From Cyclobacteriaceae bacterium (GTDB lineage: Bacteria; Bacteroidota; Bacteroidia; Cytophagales; Cyclobacteriaceae): a stretch of DNA of 64,000 nt. Under the pieces are notes generated by a model. It was not told where the DNA came from and did not search any database. It saw nothing but the letters and a program-made list of their open reading frames with translations. Below are positions 35,580 through 45,535 of this stretch, in pieces (position 1 is the stretch's first letter; every line of letters begins with the position of its first letter). Where the stretch lies: positions 62,001 through 126,000 of the forward strand of contig CATQIH010000017.1 of assembly GCA_958296015.1 (NCBI GenBank), read 5' to 3'. Made by a program: the position numbers and the translations under genes.

Positions 35580-37745
35580 TTAATACTGGTTGATGATTTT
35601 CCCTTTACTTGTCTTACCGTTAGCCTTTGTTTCATACATATACAGTCCTTGCCGCAGAGAAGTGCCCTGTGCACTTTTGCCATCCCAGGTTAGTTGATGA
35701 TCACCTTCGGTAAGGTTGTTGAACCGAAGTGTACGAATCAGTTTGCCTGCCGCGTCGAATATTTTAACCTCAACAGTTCCTTTGGCATGTAGATGCGCAG
35801 GAAAGGTTACTTCACGTTGAAAGGGATTGGGAAAAGGATGCGATGCTTTCTCTTCGGTGATCAGCTGATGTGAAGAAGCTTCGGCCAGGTTGGCGTTGCT
35901 GGCAGGCTGCAAGATCAGTCTGAACCGTTGCGCATCGTTGGAGTAATCCTGCCAGACATGGATATTGGTGGCGTTTTGATAGCGCATCCCGCTGACATCC
36001 AACCGCTTGCCTAGCGCACAGGCAGGCTCAAGTTCATAGTAGCCATTGCCCTGGTCCAGTATTCTGAAACGCTGAGCAATATTGGCATTAGACTGGTAGA
36101 TTCCAATATTGGTGCCGTTGTTGCTGCTGCCACCGGCCACATCCAGGCGACGGGTAGGCGCGCACTGAGGAACCAGTTCGTACAGACCGTTGCCAACATC
36201 ATTGATTCGCCATTTTTGCGCAGCGTTATTGTTTTGCTGGTAGATAAGCACATTTACGCCATTGGCATCCTGTGCCCCTGCCACATCCAGCCTCTTTCCT
36301 GGCGCACATTTGGGTTCCAGTTCGTAGATGCCCCCGCTAACAATGGCAGGCATAGCGATGAGTTGCAGTTTCCATCGCTGCGCGTTGTTGCCATTATCAG
36401 TGTATTGGATCACATTGGCAGGCCCTGCACTGTTGTTGGCAGCATCCAGGCACTGGTCGGTATTTTTATGCTTCAACTTATGGTAACCACCGCTCATGGC
36501 TTCCATCCACCAGCGTTGGGCATCATTGCCATTGTCTGTATACTGAATCACATTGGTGCCCGGAGCCGAACTGTTACCGGACACATCCAGGCACTGATTA
36601 GTATTTTTGTGGCGGAATTTGTAATGACCATCCTCTTCTCGTGTCACAATCCATCGTTGCGCGTCGTTGCCATTATCGTTGTACTGGTCTACATTAGCAC
36701 CTGGTGCCGTGCTGTTGTTGGCTACGTTCAGTGCCTGGTTGGTGCCTTTGTGAATCAGCTTGTAAGTGGCTCCCGATATGATATTGCCGGCAGAGCAAGG
36801 TCCGTTGGGCAGCCTGGCTTGTACGCCTGAATTTGTCATCACCACCCTTTTGATAGAAGCATCGGTATCAAAATACAGCCGGTCGATATTGGCAGTTCTT
36901 TTGGTGCGGTCGCCATTGTTGTATCGATGGTAGACGATGTAGTATTCATCGCAGCCGGGAATCTGTAGAATAGAATGGTGCCCGGGACCGTCAATATTTC
37001 CCTCGGAAGACAAGATCTGACCTTTGTACGTCCACGGGCCCACCGGTGTACTTGACGTGGCATACTGCACGTTGTAGGTTTCGTTATACCAGGCACCGTT
37101 GGAGTAGGTAATATAGTAGATGCCGTCTCTTTTTACCAGAAAAGGTGCTTCGGTATAGTTGGGAGGCGTGATGTCGGAAGGGCCGGAAGCGAAAGAAACC
37201 ATATTTGGATTGAGTTTACGCACCACCATTCTCGCGCCGCTGGAGCCTCCGTAGTAGAGGTACGCCTGTCCATCGTCATCAATAAAGGCCATAGCATCAA
37301 TGATGTCATTCGTATAAGGATCGTTTCCGATCAGGGGTTGTCCGGCATCCACAAAAGGGCCGGTGGGGCTATTGCTGGTGGCAACGCCTATCTTGGCTTC
37401 CGCTGTGTAGTAGAGGTAGTATTTATTGTTTCTTTGAATGACAGAGGGTGCCCAGCCATTGACGTTGGCCCAGCTGCAATCTTTTCTGAGAGAAAAAATT
37501 GCGCCTTCATCTCGCCAGTTGGTCAGATCGGCAGAAGAATAAGCATGAAACTCATTCGGCCCTTCATTGGTCGGATACATATAGTAGCGGCCATTAAAAT
37601 ACCGGATTTCAGGATCGGGATGGTCGCCGGGTACTATTGGGTTGCCCGAAAACTGTGCATAAGCGGATGAACATAAAAAGGTGGTCAAGAACCATAGCAT
37701 GGCGTGCTTTAATCCGTATTTGCATGGAGTAGTACGTTGTTGCAT
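35580..37745 (-). CDS. secreted GH43 glycoside hydrolase with ricin-type CBM13 repeats and T9SS C-terminal tail
   Basis: The 721-residue protein has a signal peptide (SSAYAQ), then a GH43 propeller (IVPGDHPDPEIRYFNGRYYMY with the base Asp, DIIDAMAFIDDDGQAYLYYG, YTEAPFLVKRDGIYYITYSNG with the acid Glu). Six Q-x-W-type repeats follow from about residue 330 to 630, forming two ricin B-like trefoils (for example NGNDAQRWWME, NIAQRFRIL). The C-terminus (PFPNPFQREVTFPAHL to LYMYETKANGKTSKGKIINQY) is a type A sorting domain of type IX secretion. It should therefore be exported to or beyond the cell surface and bind galactose- or xylose-type sugars through the lectin part. Confidence 0.9.
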   Translation of the reverse strand: MQQRTTPCKYGLKHAMLWFLTTFLCSSAYAQFSGNPIVPGDHPDPEIRYFNGRYYMYPTNEGPNEFHAYSSADLTNWRDEGAIFSLRKDCSWANVNGWAPSVIQRNNKYYLYYTAEAKIGVATSNSPTGPFVDAGQPLIGNDPYTNDIIDAMAFIDDDGQAYLYYGGSSGARMVVRKLNPNMVSFASGPSDITPPNYTEAPFLVKRDGIYYITYSNGAWYNETYNVQYATSSTPVGPWTYKGQILSSEGNIDGPGHHSILQIPGCDEYYIVYHRYNNGDRTKRTANIDRLYFDTDASIKRVVMTNSGVQARLPNGPCSAGNIISGATYKLIHKGTNQALNVANNSTAPGANVDQYNDNGNDAQRWIVTREEDGHYKFRHKNTNQCLDVSGNSSAPGTNVIQYTDNGNDAQRWWMEAMSGGYHKLKHKNTDQCLDAANNSAGPANVIQYTDNGNNAQRWKLQLIAMPAIVSGGIYELEPKCAPGKRLDVAGAQDANGVNVLIYQQNNNAAQKWRINDVGNGLYELVPQCAPTRRLDVAGGSSNNGTNIGIYQSNANIAQRFRILDQGNGYYELEPACALGKRLDVSGMRYQNATNIHVWQDYSNDAQRFRLILQPASNANLAEASSHQLITEEKASHPFPNPFQREVTFPAHLHAKGTVEVKIFDAAGKLIRTLRFNNLTEGDHQLTWDGKSAQGTSLRQGLYMYETKANGKTSKGKIINQY

Positions 37746-37804
37746 GAGCGTGTGGTTTAAGTGATAAAAAAATGGTATATGGACGTATTGATCAAAGTAA
37801 AAAT

Positions 37805-38725
37805 TTATATTCTCTTATCCAAAAGCCCTCGCTGCTCCATCCATAAGCGGCACTGGTTGAACCAGTCTTTGGCTGCCGCCCCTGTAGGGAAGCCATGCCG
37901 ACCGTCGGGATAAATATGCAGCCCTGCCGGTACGGATACTGCTTTGAGTGCCTCAAAAAAGCGAATACTGTTGGCAACATTCACCACGTCATCATCTTCG
38001 GCATGAAGCAGCAGTGTAGGTGGTGTGTCAGGGGTTACCTGTAGCTCGTTGCTGAAAAGGCGCACCTGTTGTTTGGTTGGTTTGCTGCCCAGCAGATGGT
38101 CTTTTGATCCCTGATGGGCCAGAGCCTTGCTAAGGCTTATCACAGGATACACCAGCAACATAAAATCTGGCCGCAGGCTTGTTTCTTCTTTATTGGCTAT
38201 GTAAGCCTTATTGAAATGCGTACCCGCTGTAGAAGCCAGGTGTCCGCCCGCAGAAAATCCCATGATCCCTATTTTGTCCAGGTGAATATTCCATGCAGCC
38301 GCCTGCTGCCGAACGGTCTTTATAGCTTGCTGCGCGTCTTGCAAGGGCCCGATAGACTGATCTTGCATAGTCTTTGGACTGGGCAGCCGATACTTCAGCA
38401 CAAAGGCGGCGACCCCGAGTTCATTGAATGCTTTGGCAACCTTGTACCCTTCGCGTTGGATGACCAGCACCTCGTAGCCGCCCCCCGGACAGATAATAAC
38501 GGCTGTTCCGTTGGCTTTTTCTTTGGCAGGAAGAAAAGCCGTGAGCGTAGGACGGGATACTTTCGCCAGGATTTCCCCATTGTTTTCGGCATACTCCTGA
38601 TCGTCAGCAGGATGGGCATCAGGCACCTCACCATCATACAAAGGCATCACCTCTTGCGCCTGAACTGTATAGGCCCAGCATAAAAACAACACCAGAAGAC
38701 ATACATCTTTTATGCTCTTTTTCAT
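37805..38725 (-). CDS. alpha/beta-hydrolase esterase (acetyl-esterase/BD-FAE-like), exported
   Basis: From the ATG at 38725 the 306-residue protein has a signal peptide (CWAYTVQAQ). The hydrolase core follows: VIICPGGGYEVL (oxyanion hole), KIGIMGFSAGGHLAST (nucleophile Ser in GxSxGG), PTLLLHAEDDDVVN (acid) and IYPDGRHGF (His). Such proteins in polysaccharide loci take acetyl or similar esters off xylan or pectin. It follows susD of PUL 2 after about 125 bases that include a large hairpin, and precedes the GH43-CBM13 gene by 60 bases. Start choice: the ATG at 38743 would add six residues ahead of the basic MKKS signal start. Confidence 0.85.
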   Translation of the reverse strand: MKKSIKDVCLLVLFLCWAYTVQAQEVMPLYDGEVPDAHPADDQEYAENNGEILAKVSRPTLTAFLPAKEKANGTAVIICPGGGYEVLVIQREGYKVAKAFNELGVAAFVLKYRLPSPKTMQDQSIGPLQDAQQAIKTVRQQAAAWNIHLDKIGIMGFSAGGHLASTAGTHFNKAYIANKEETSLRPDFMLLVYPVISLSKALAHQGSKDHLLGSKPTKQQVRLFSNELQVTPDTPPTLLLHAEDDDVVNVANSIRFFEALKAVSVPAGLHIYPDGRHGFPTGAAAKDWFNQCRLWMEQRGLLDKRI

Positions 38726-38778
38726 GACAATGCTGTTATGCACACGGTTTAAGTTATGAAAAAACAGTATCTACAGAT

Positions 38779-38837
38779 AAAAGCTTAGCCTATATTTTAC
38801 TGAATTCAGTATAGAATATGATGCTAAGCTTTTTTTA
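38779..38837. terminator. bidirectional hairpin between susD and esterase genes of PUL 2
   Basis: Outer arms aagcttagc (38781-38789) and gctaagctt (38823-38831) enclose an inner palindrome, tactgaattcagta, centred near 38809. Both strands have a T-rich exit (ttttttt after 38831 on plus; ttttatc on minus). It can act as an attenuator or RNA-stabilising structure that keeps the susCD transcript more abundant than the downstream enzyme genes, as is usual in PULs. Confidence 0.6.
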
Positions 38838-38850
38838 TCACAGACCCGAT

Positions 38851-40587
38851 CTATTCGTCCGGCGTGTACACGTATTCAGCTGATGTCACCGGAAAATAGT
38901 CCATTTGCCCTTTCTGGTATTTGCTGGCATCGTTGCTGCCGTTTCCTTTCAGGGGCGATTTGGCCGCCATCGTATGCAGCCGTTCTTCTGCGATACCCCA
39001 GCGGCGGATGCTTTCGTAGCGCCAGCCTTCTCCAGCGATTTCCATGCGCCACTCGTGCCGTATTTTTTCGCGCAATTCAGCCTGACCAATACCCGCTTCA
39101 ATCAAAGGCAAGGTACCGGAGACGATGGTCTTCTGGTATACCCTTTTGGAGTCTATCGAGGTGGTATTATTGGCCCGTTCACGAATTTCGTTGATAAAGG
39201 GCACAGCTTCGGCAGTTCTGCCCACTTCATTCAGGGCTTCTGCATAGCATAGGATGGCATCGGAGAAACGAAGGTATTTCAGGTTCAGGTCGTTGCCAAA
39301 TAAGCCTGCGCCGGCCTGCCAGCCTGTGCGCTCAAAGGAGTTGCGCATGTATTTGTAGTTGGGATAAAATTCCTGGTTCTCTCCTACCCAGTTCCACCCG
39401 GCATACTGGTTGTCGTTCTCCCCTTTTTCGTCATAACTCAGGGTATTAGTGGCCGGGTCAACCTTTACGTTTTCGATCAGCAACCGGCCCAGGGAATTGT
39501 GCAGGGTAGTGTCTCCTTCTTTGGTGATGTACCAGACATCTCCGGGTTCCAGCACGGTATAAGTATACCGCCTGTCCATGATGTTGCCGTTGACATCGCG
39601 CTCCATGTCATCGATAAAATCTTTGGTGAAACACTCACGACCGGCACCGTCGTAGATGCTGGGCTGGGCAGAGAAAAACGGGAAAAAGCTGCCAGGTCCA
39701 CCCACCTCGTGGTTGATGTTGGCACCTTCAGGCAAGTACATCCAGTTGATTTCCAGCACGGACTCTTCACTTTGATCGTAGTTTTTGTCGAACACCTGGG
39801 CATAGTCGGGCAACAGTGACAGATTGTAGGCTCCTCTTTTGTCTTGCGGCACCATCTCTGCCAGCACATCTACCGCCTTCTGCCAGTTTTCGGTTTTGTT
39901 CATTGGGTACCCGGCCATCATCATATAGGTTTTTGCCAGCATATGCCGGGCTGCTGCCTGGCTGAATCTTCCTTTGTTATCAGCATCCCAGCTTAGGGGC
40001 AGATTAGGAATCGCTTCCTCAAAATCTTTGACTACCTGCGCATATACCTCTTCGGCACTGGAAAAAGGCAGTTGAAAATACTCATCTACAGATAGCAACT
40101 CAACGTTCAACGGAAGGGAACCCCAACGATTGGCCATCAGGTAATACATAAAGCCCCGCAGTGCTTTGCATTCTGCAACAAACCGGTCTTTGTCTTCCTG
40201 CGGGATGGTGGCTTCCTGTATTTTCTCTATATTATAATTACAGAGATAGATACCCTGATAGCAATACTTCCAACCCCAGAGAAATTGCACATTGTCGGCA
40301 GAAAAGTTGTGCCAGGGAGTGAAATCATCTACCTGTGTTCTGAGCAGATCATCCCCTGCATACTCTGCCAGGCTCTGACGGATAAACAAATAGATCGGAC
40401 CTGAATGCACGGTGCGATTGTAGGTTTGCATGACTGCTCCCAGACATTGTTCGGAATTTTGGTAGAAACTTCCGTCGGTGACCTGCGCGTAGGGCGCACT
40501 GTCCAGAAACTCTTCCTGGCAGGAAGTGATACCCAGCATAGTGATGCCCTGTAGTAATAAGATTGCTTTTATATTGCTAGTTTTCAT
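38851..40587 (-). CDS. RagB/SusD family outer membrane lipoprotein (PUL 2)
   Basis: The 578-residue protein has a lipobox at LGITSC and the SusD layout: SFYQNSEQCLGAVMQTYNR, CKALRGFMYYLMANRWGSLPL, AAARHMLAKTYMMMAGYP, YLRFSDAILCYAEALNEVGRTAEAVPFINEIRERAN and the C-terminal LREKIRHEWRMEIAGEGWRYESIRRWG. It binds the target oligosaccharide and works with the SusC encoded 24 bases upstream. It belongs to the branch with long insertions in the middle. Ligand unknown; the enzymes of the locus suggest rhamnose- and arabinose-bearing polymers. Confidence 0.92.
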   Translation of the reverse strand: MKTSNIKAILLLQGITMLGITSCQEEFLDSAPYAQVTDGSFYQNSEQCLGAVMQTYNRTVHSGPIYLFIRQSLAEYAGDDLLRTQVDDFTPWHNFSADNVQFLWGWKYCYQGIYLCNYNIEKIQEATIPQEDKDRFVAECKALRGFMYYLMANRWGSLPLNVELLSVDEYFQLPFSSAEEVYAQVVKDFEEAIPNLPLSWDADNKGRFSQAAARHMLAKTYMMMAGYPMNKTENWQKAVDVLAEMVPQDKRGAYNLSLLPDYAQVFDKNYDQSEESVLEINWMYLPEGANINHEVGGPGSFFPFFSAQPSIYDGAGRECFTKDFIDDMERDVNGNIMDRRYTYTVLEPGDVWYITKEGDTTLHNSLGRLLIENVKVDPATNTLSYDEKGENDNQYAGWNWVGENQEFYPNYKYMRNSFERTGWQAGAGLFGNDLNLKYLRFSDAILCYAEALNEVGRTAEAVPFINEIRERANNTTSIDSKRVYQKTIVSGTLPLIEAGIGQAELREKIRHEWRMEIAGEGWRYESIRRWGIAEERLHTMAAKSPLKGNGSNDASKYQKGQMDYFPVTSAEYVYTPDE

Positions 40588-40611
40588 GGAAATACGTTTT
40601 TAAATAGCTTA

Positions 40612-43600
40612 TTAAAATCTGACACTTAACCCAACGGCATAGGTTTTCTGAATAGGATACCGGTCGGCATAATCCAGACCCAGCGCATAACTTGGACTTC
40701 CGCTTCTACCGCCTTCGGCAGGGTTGAGCGTGACGCCGCTGCCTATTTCAGGGTCGCCGCCATCATACTTGGTCAGTACAAAAAGGTTTTCAGCAGAGAC
40801 ATACAGCCGCAAAGATTCTATGCCGATATTACCCAGCAGAGACTGCGGAAAAGTGTAGCCCAGCTGTACGTTTTTCAGGCGAAGAAAAGAGCCATCCTTG
40901 ATGCCATAAGACGTAGGCCCTTTCTCATAATTACGCTTGCTGCTGCCGGGACTTACCTTTGGAAATTGCGCGTTCATGTTTTGCTCGGTCCATGAGTTGG
41001 CGACAACGCCACTCCAGATATTTTGCGGTGCGTTGGCTTCGTCCCAGCCATTGAAGTAAATCTCTCCTATTTTGTAGATGTCATTGCCATGGGTGCCATA
41101 CCAAAAAGTTTTCAGATCAAACCCTTTATAGTCAAAATTCAGGTTGAAAGAGTAGGTCAGTTTCGGGTTAGGGTTGCCGATGACCTGTCTGTCGGTACCA
41201 TCAATGATGCTATCTCCGTTGATATCGGCAAATCTGAAATCTCCTACCTGGGCACCTTGTTGCCGCTCCATATCTTCGCCATTCAGCAGTTCCTGCTCAT
41301 TGTCGTAGAAACCTTCTACCACATAGCCGTAGAAAGCACCCAGCGGATCGCCTGCCTCCATCCTGATCACAGTAGGGATTCTGGCATCGCTCACCGTGAT
41401 GGGATTGTCATCGTCGATGCTGACTATTTTTGCTTTGTATCTGCCCAGGTTCAGCCCCAGGCTCACGCCTAAATCGCCAAAATTGTTGTTGTAGCCCAGT
41501 GAAAGGTCAAATCCTCTGTTATCAATCTCTGCTCCGTTGACCCATTGTGTGATAGGTGCAATACCATCTACACCGGGAAATCCTGAATAGAAAGGGAGCT
41601 GTTTCTGGAACAAAACATCTTTGGTATAACGGGTATAGTACTCAAACTCAAAACTTAGCTTGTCACCAAACATACCGAGTTCCAGTCCGAGGTTGGTAGA
41701 GGTGGTCGTTTCCCAGGTAAGGTCCGGGTTGATGGCTTTGTTGGGTGCGTAGCCCTGCACAAACCTTTTGCTATCGTTAGAACCGCCCACGCCACCCAGC
41801 ACATAACCTCTTTCATATCCGCCCACAATGGTAGACAGGTACTCAAACTCGGAGGGAATCCTGTCGTTGCCCAGTTGCCCCCAGCTTCCTCGCAGTTTTA
41901 GGTTGCTAATGGCAGGCAGGTTAAGATTCTGGAAAAATGGCTCGTTGGAAATTCTCCAGCCCAACCCTATAGAGGGGAAAGTGCCCCAGCGTTTTCCGGG
42001 CGCAAAGCGATAAGAACCATCTCTGCGAATACTGGCCTGAAACAGGTAGCGGCTGTCGTAGCTATAAGTTACCCTGCCTACCGCAGAGGAATACGCGTGG
42101 CGGTAGGCGTTTCCACCGTTGGTGCGTTCGCCGGTCATGGCATCAATCACCTGTAGGTATTGATTATTGGATAAGCCAAAGGAACCATCTGCACTGACCC
42201 AATTTCTGGTTTCTTCTTCTCCCACCACGCCCGCAGTTAGTCCAACGTCATGTCTGCCAAAGGTTTTGTCGTACGACAGAAAATTGTTCCAGGTCCAGTG
42301 AAAATATTTAGCATAATCGCTGTGTACGTGCGTCTTCACTGAAAAATCTCTGGTACCCAGGCTATAGAGCGGATCAAAATTACTTCCATCTTCGTTGAAT
42401 CGTTCAAAACCCAACGTAGAGGTAAATTTCAAGCCTTCCAGGGGTTTGAGCACATTGCCAAAATTCACTTCACCCTGCACATTACCAATCAGGCTTAGCC
42501 AGTTGCGCTCACCATTGAATCTTTCGATGGCGGCTCGCTGGTTCTGACCAAAGCCGATGCCTTCCGCCACATCATAATATTGATTCAGGGCACGATCGGC
42601 AGGTGCCAGGTCGGCTATCTGCTGGTCGGTTTTGTAGATAGGCACGATGGGTGGTGTTTCTCTGGCTAGTCCGAGCCGGTTGATGGAGTGCCTTTTTTCG
42701 TACGCTACGGTCAGGTTCTCGCTGAATTTGAACCATTTAGACAGCTCATAATCACTGTTTAAGCGTGCAGTAAAACGAGTATTATCAGATTTAAGGTGAG
42801 TACCCTCTACTTTAGAGTAGGCGACACTGGTAAAATAATGACTTTTGTCTGTACCGCCGCTAATACCCAGGTTATAATTCTGGTTGGAGCCGGTACGCAT
42901 GATAGCGTCTGTCCAGTTGGTGTTGTATCCTTGTGCATAGAGATCGTTGACAGCAGGGTCCAGGTTTTTGAGGCGCAGATAGTCCATGTATTCGTTGGCA
43001 CCTGACAGCTCCTGCAACCTGCCGTTTCGGGCCAGTCCATAGGAAGCATCAAAAGTCACACTGGTTTTGCCAGCCTGCCCCTTTTTGGTGGTCACGTAGA
43101 TCACGCCATTGGCCGCGCGGTTTCCGTAGATGGCAGCAGCGGCAGCATCTTTGAATACCTCAATGCTGGCAATATCATTCGGATTCAGAAAATTAAGTCC
43201 GTTGTTGACTGGTATACCATCTACTACATAGAGCGGGTCGTTGTTGCCGAAGGTACCCACGCCCCTGATGCGCACCTTGCCACCGGCACCGGGTTCGCCA
43301 CCGTCGTTGGTAATGGTAAGCCCCGACACCTGCCCTTGCAGCAGTTCCTGGGTAGATTGCACCGGTCGTCCTTTAAAAGCCTCGCCGTCTACAGAGGAAA
43401 TGGCAGAGGTCAGGTCGCCTCTTTTCTGAGTACCGTAGCCTACCACCACCACCTCATCCAGTGAGGTAACGTCTGCCACAAGCCTAACCTGTAGCGAAGA
43501 CTGGTTGTTGACAGGCACTTCCTGCGTGACGTAGCCAATAAAAGAGACTAACAGTATATCGTCTCCTGCAACATCGGACAGTGAAAAGTTGCCATTGGCA

Positions 43601-43767
43601 TCGGTGATCGTGCCCTGGGTGGTGCCCTTAACAAGTACTGATGCTCCGGGTAAACTTTCTTCCGAACCACCATCGTTGGTTGTTATATTGCCTTTGACCA
43701 CCCCCTGGGCCTGGAGACAGGTAGCCAAAAAGGCAAAAGTAATTGTTAACAAGTAATTTTTTAACAT
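40612..43767 (-). CDS. SusC/RagA-type TonB-linked outer membrane receptor (PUL 2)
   Basis: The intact 1051-residue protein has a signal peptide (FLATCLQAQG), a carboxypeptidase-D regulatory-like repeat with LPGASVLVKGTTQGTITDANG, the SusC plug (DEVVVVGYGTQKRGDLTSAIS, NNDPLYVVDGIPVNNG, FKDAAAAAIYGNRAANGVIYVTTKKGQ) and a barrel ending TYAVGLSVRF. There is no STN domain, so it does not signal through an anti-sigma factor. Partnered with the SusD just behind, it imports oligosaccharides across the outer membrane. It is the first gene of the minus-strand PUL 2; a TACTTTG box on the minus strand about 65 bases upstream is a weak -7 candidate. Confidence 0.94.
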   Translation of the reverse strand: MLKNYLLTITFAFLATCLQAQGVVKGNITTNDGGSEESLPGASVLVKGTTQGTITDANGNFSLSDVAGDDILLVSFIGYVTQEVPVNNQSSLQVRLVADVTSLDEVVVVGYGTQKRGDLTSAISSVDGEAFKGRPVQSTQELLQGQVSGLTITNDGGEPGAGGKVRIRGVGTFGNNDPLYVVDGIPVNNGLNFLNPNDIASIEVFKDAAAAAIYGNRAANGVIYVTTKKGQAGKTSVTFDASYGLARNGRLQELSGANEYMDYLRLKNLDPAVNDLYAQGYNTNWTDAIMRTGSNQNYNLGISGGTDKSHYFTSVAYSKVEGTHLKSDNTRFTARLNSDYELSKWFKFSENLTVAYEKRHSINRLGLARETPPIVPIYKTDQQIADLAPADRALNQYYDVAEGIGFGQNQRAAIERFNGERNWLSLIGNVQGEVNFGNVLKPLEGLKFTSTLGFERFNEDGSNFDPLYSLGTRDFSVKTHVHSDYAKYFHWTWNNFLSYDKTFGRHDVGLTAGVVGEEETRNWVSADGSFGLSNNQYLQVIDAMTGERTNGGNAYRHAYSSAVGRVTYSYDSRYLFQASIRRDGSYRFAPGKRWGTFPSIGLGWRISNEPFFQNLNLPAISNLKLRGSWGQLGNDRIPSEFEYLSTIVGGYERGYVLGGVGGSNDSKRFVQGYAPNKAINPDLTWETTTSTNLGLELGMFGDKLSFEFEYYTRYTKDVLFQKQLPFYSGFPGVDGIAPITQWVNGAEIDNRGFDLSLGYNNNFGDLGVSLGLNLGRYKAKIVSIDDDNPITVSDARIPTVIRMEAGDPLGAFYGYVVEGFYDNEQELLNGEDMERQQGAQVGDFRFADINGDSIIDGTDRQVIGNPNPKLTYSFNLNFDYKGFDLKTFWYGTHGNDIYKIGEIYFNGWDEANAPQNIWSGVVANSWTEQNMNAQFPKVSPGSSKRNYEKGPTSYGIKDGSFLRLKNVQLGYTFPQSLLGNIGIESLRLYVSAENLFVLTKYDGGDPEIGSGVTLNPAEGGRSGSPSYALGLDYADRYPIQKTYAVGLSVRF

Positions 43768-44027
43768 AAAGGTCGTTGATTAGTGTGTAAAAATAATGTT
43801 TCTAAAATCAAGTATTTGAATACTGCCACAAAGTAGAGATAAGTCAATCAGATAGCATCCTGTACTGTGCCGAGTTGCTCGTAAATTTACAAGGGCCATT
43901 ATGTTGAAGCATTGTCCCGCACCTTACAGGCATACAGTGATGACCGGTACAGCTGTAGGGAATAGATATTTTGGATTCAGTATTCTTAGTTGAAAGAAGG
44001 GTGGGGCGGTGAATCAGAAGGGAAGCA

Positions 44028-44716
44028 CTATTGTTCTTTTACATCAAAAGCATATATTTTATTACGGGAGACGCCAATGATGATTTCTTTATGTACCTCG
44101 TTAAGAAAAGCAATCTCTTCGTATTCTATTACAGCCAAGTTTCTCGGATCATCAGCATGGTCTGAAGGAAAACTTTCTGAGGTGAACCCATAAAACTTAC
44201 GTTCACCAGTATTTTTTCCGCGCTTAAAAACTTCCAAATTGTACTATTGTCTACCAGATTAATAGCTGAGATTGTATTGCTATCTTTCGCAACGAAGATA
44301 ACATCACTAGTGATTAATTCTGGAGATACGTATCCGTAGTACGCTGGTCCCTTTCGAGGCATCGTAAAAATTACTTTGCCAGTATATAAGTTAGAGATAG
44401 AAGCCTGGTCATAATTATCCCGTAGCAGTAAGCTGTCCTTAAACAAAAACCGGAAAAAATCCTGCGTTTTTTTCTCCTGAATATTTAGTTTCTCTCCTGT
44501 ATGTATGTCTATAGCAAATTCTTCTAAGTGATAGGGAAACAGGATACTATTTTTCACAAAGGGTTTTCCATCGTACGGAGACCATTCCCCTACATCGTGT
44601 ACCCACTTAAGTTCAAGTAGCTTATTTATTGTTTGGGTACTATTAGGTTCAGATTGAGCATACAGGTTTGTTTTATGTAGAAGAAGAAGTGATATAGATA
44701 GTAATAAATTTTTCAT
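44028..44716 (-). pseudogene. PQQ-like beta-propeller protein, frameshifted
   Basis: From the ATG at 44716 a signal peptide (LLLSISLLLLHKTNLYAQ) is followed by propeller-type repeats: WVHDVGEWSPYDGKPFVKNSIL, VFTMPRKG-type strands, DVIFVAKDSNTISAINLVDNSTIWKF. This is the pattern '...aidl.tG...W.f' of PQQ-like outer-membrane or periplasmic propellers. After IWKF the sequence leaves frame within a run of five T (minus strand, 44226-44230). It continues in another frame as KRGKNTGERKFYGFTSESF and ends IIIGVSRNKIYAFDVKEQ at 44028. The gene starts 4 bases after the preceding gene's stop, so it is the third gene of the TANFOR operon. It is short for a full propeller (about 225 residues). Confidence 0.6.
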
Positions 44717-44720
44717 ATGT

Positions 44721-45527
44721 TCAAAATTGTCTGTGTCTGTTGTCTATTTCGAAGTGCATCCAGTCGTTTCTATTTTTGAAGAAGCCCCCCCATTTTACTT
44801 CTTTCTGATCCAGAAAATAATAAACAAATTTATTGTCAATCCTAAAAAAGCCTCTTTGGCACAATCCTATTAACTGCTGCTTGTTATTTCCTATCCGTAT
44901 AGCGAACTCATCAAACTGGTCTTTTTTGATGCTGTACTCGATCTTGAGCTTATCATCATCAATACCAGCAGCAAATTCGTCATCTATATGAGAGATTGCT
45001 ACGACATCGTCCGGGAACTTGCTCTTCTCCTTTTCTCTGTTCTCTAAAATCTTCTTTTCCATGGCGGCAATCCCGGCCAGTAAGCCTTCTGTGTAGGCAT
45101 CGGTGGGCACCGGACTGTTGCGGAAATAGAACTCCATCAGGCTGCTTTGTTTCTGTCGGCGATCATCGGTAGGTAACAATGCTTCCATAGCCGGACTGAC
45201 CTGCATCTGACATTTCTGGAAAGCTTTAGTGCTTTTGTCTAACGTCAGGAAGATGGTAATGCCAAGCTCTTGCTGCGTGAGCCACTCATTGCGTTGCTGA
45301 TCGTTGTGGATATGGTATACATCCTGTGCAAAGGCAGAGGTAACAGACAGGGCTACTTGCGTATGGGTCTGAAACTGCCGGATGGCTGTCATCACCTGCT
45401 CCCGGTTGGTAGGATTCGCCAGGGCATAGGCCAGATCATCCATCACCCAACCGGCTGCTTGTCCGTAAGCATGTCCTCCAGCCAGCCAGCTGATCCAACA
45501 TATATAAAAAACAATACTTCGTCTCAT
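44721..45527 (-). CDS. TPM-like domain protein with M15-peptidase-like C-terminal tail
   Basis: From the ATG at 45527 (MRRSIVFYICWISWLAGGHAYGQ, a signal peptide) the 268-residue product has a region resembling a TPM domain (WVMDDLAYALANPTNREQVMTAIRQFQTHTQVALSV, ELGITIFLTLDK). A Lys/Glu-rich helix follows (MEKKILENREKEKSK) and then a tail, KEVKWGGFFKNRNDWMHFEI, that looks like the last zinc-binding segment of M15 D-Ala peptidases ('WGG-F...D-HFE'). The first half of an M15 domain (the SxHxxGxAxD part) is not present. The frame is continuous with the upstream TANFOR gene only because of an indel near 45599; the true start is the ATG here, 8 bases after that gene's restored stop. Function unknown. 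Confidence 0.55.
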   Translation of the reverse strand: MRRSIVFYICWISWLAGGHAYGQAAGWVMDDLAYALANPTNREQVMTAIRQFQTHTQVALSVTSAFAQDVYHIHNDQQRNEWLTQQELGITIFLTLDKSTKAFQKCQMQVSPAMEALLPTDDRRQKQSSLMEFYFRNSPVPTDAYTEGLLAGIAAMEKKILENREKEKSKFPDDVVAISHIDDEFAAGIDDDKLKIEYSIKKDQFDEFAIRIGNNKQQLIGLCQRGFFRIDNKFVYYFLDQKEVKWGGFFKNRNDWMHFEIDNRHRQF

Positions 45528-45535
45528 GGATGTGA

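Noticed and set aside
43828-43838. Promoter of PUL 2 susC (TACTTTG on the minus strand)
   Set aside because: One base short of the TAnnTTTG pattern and no matching -33 element could be found.
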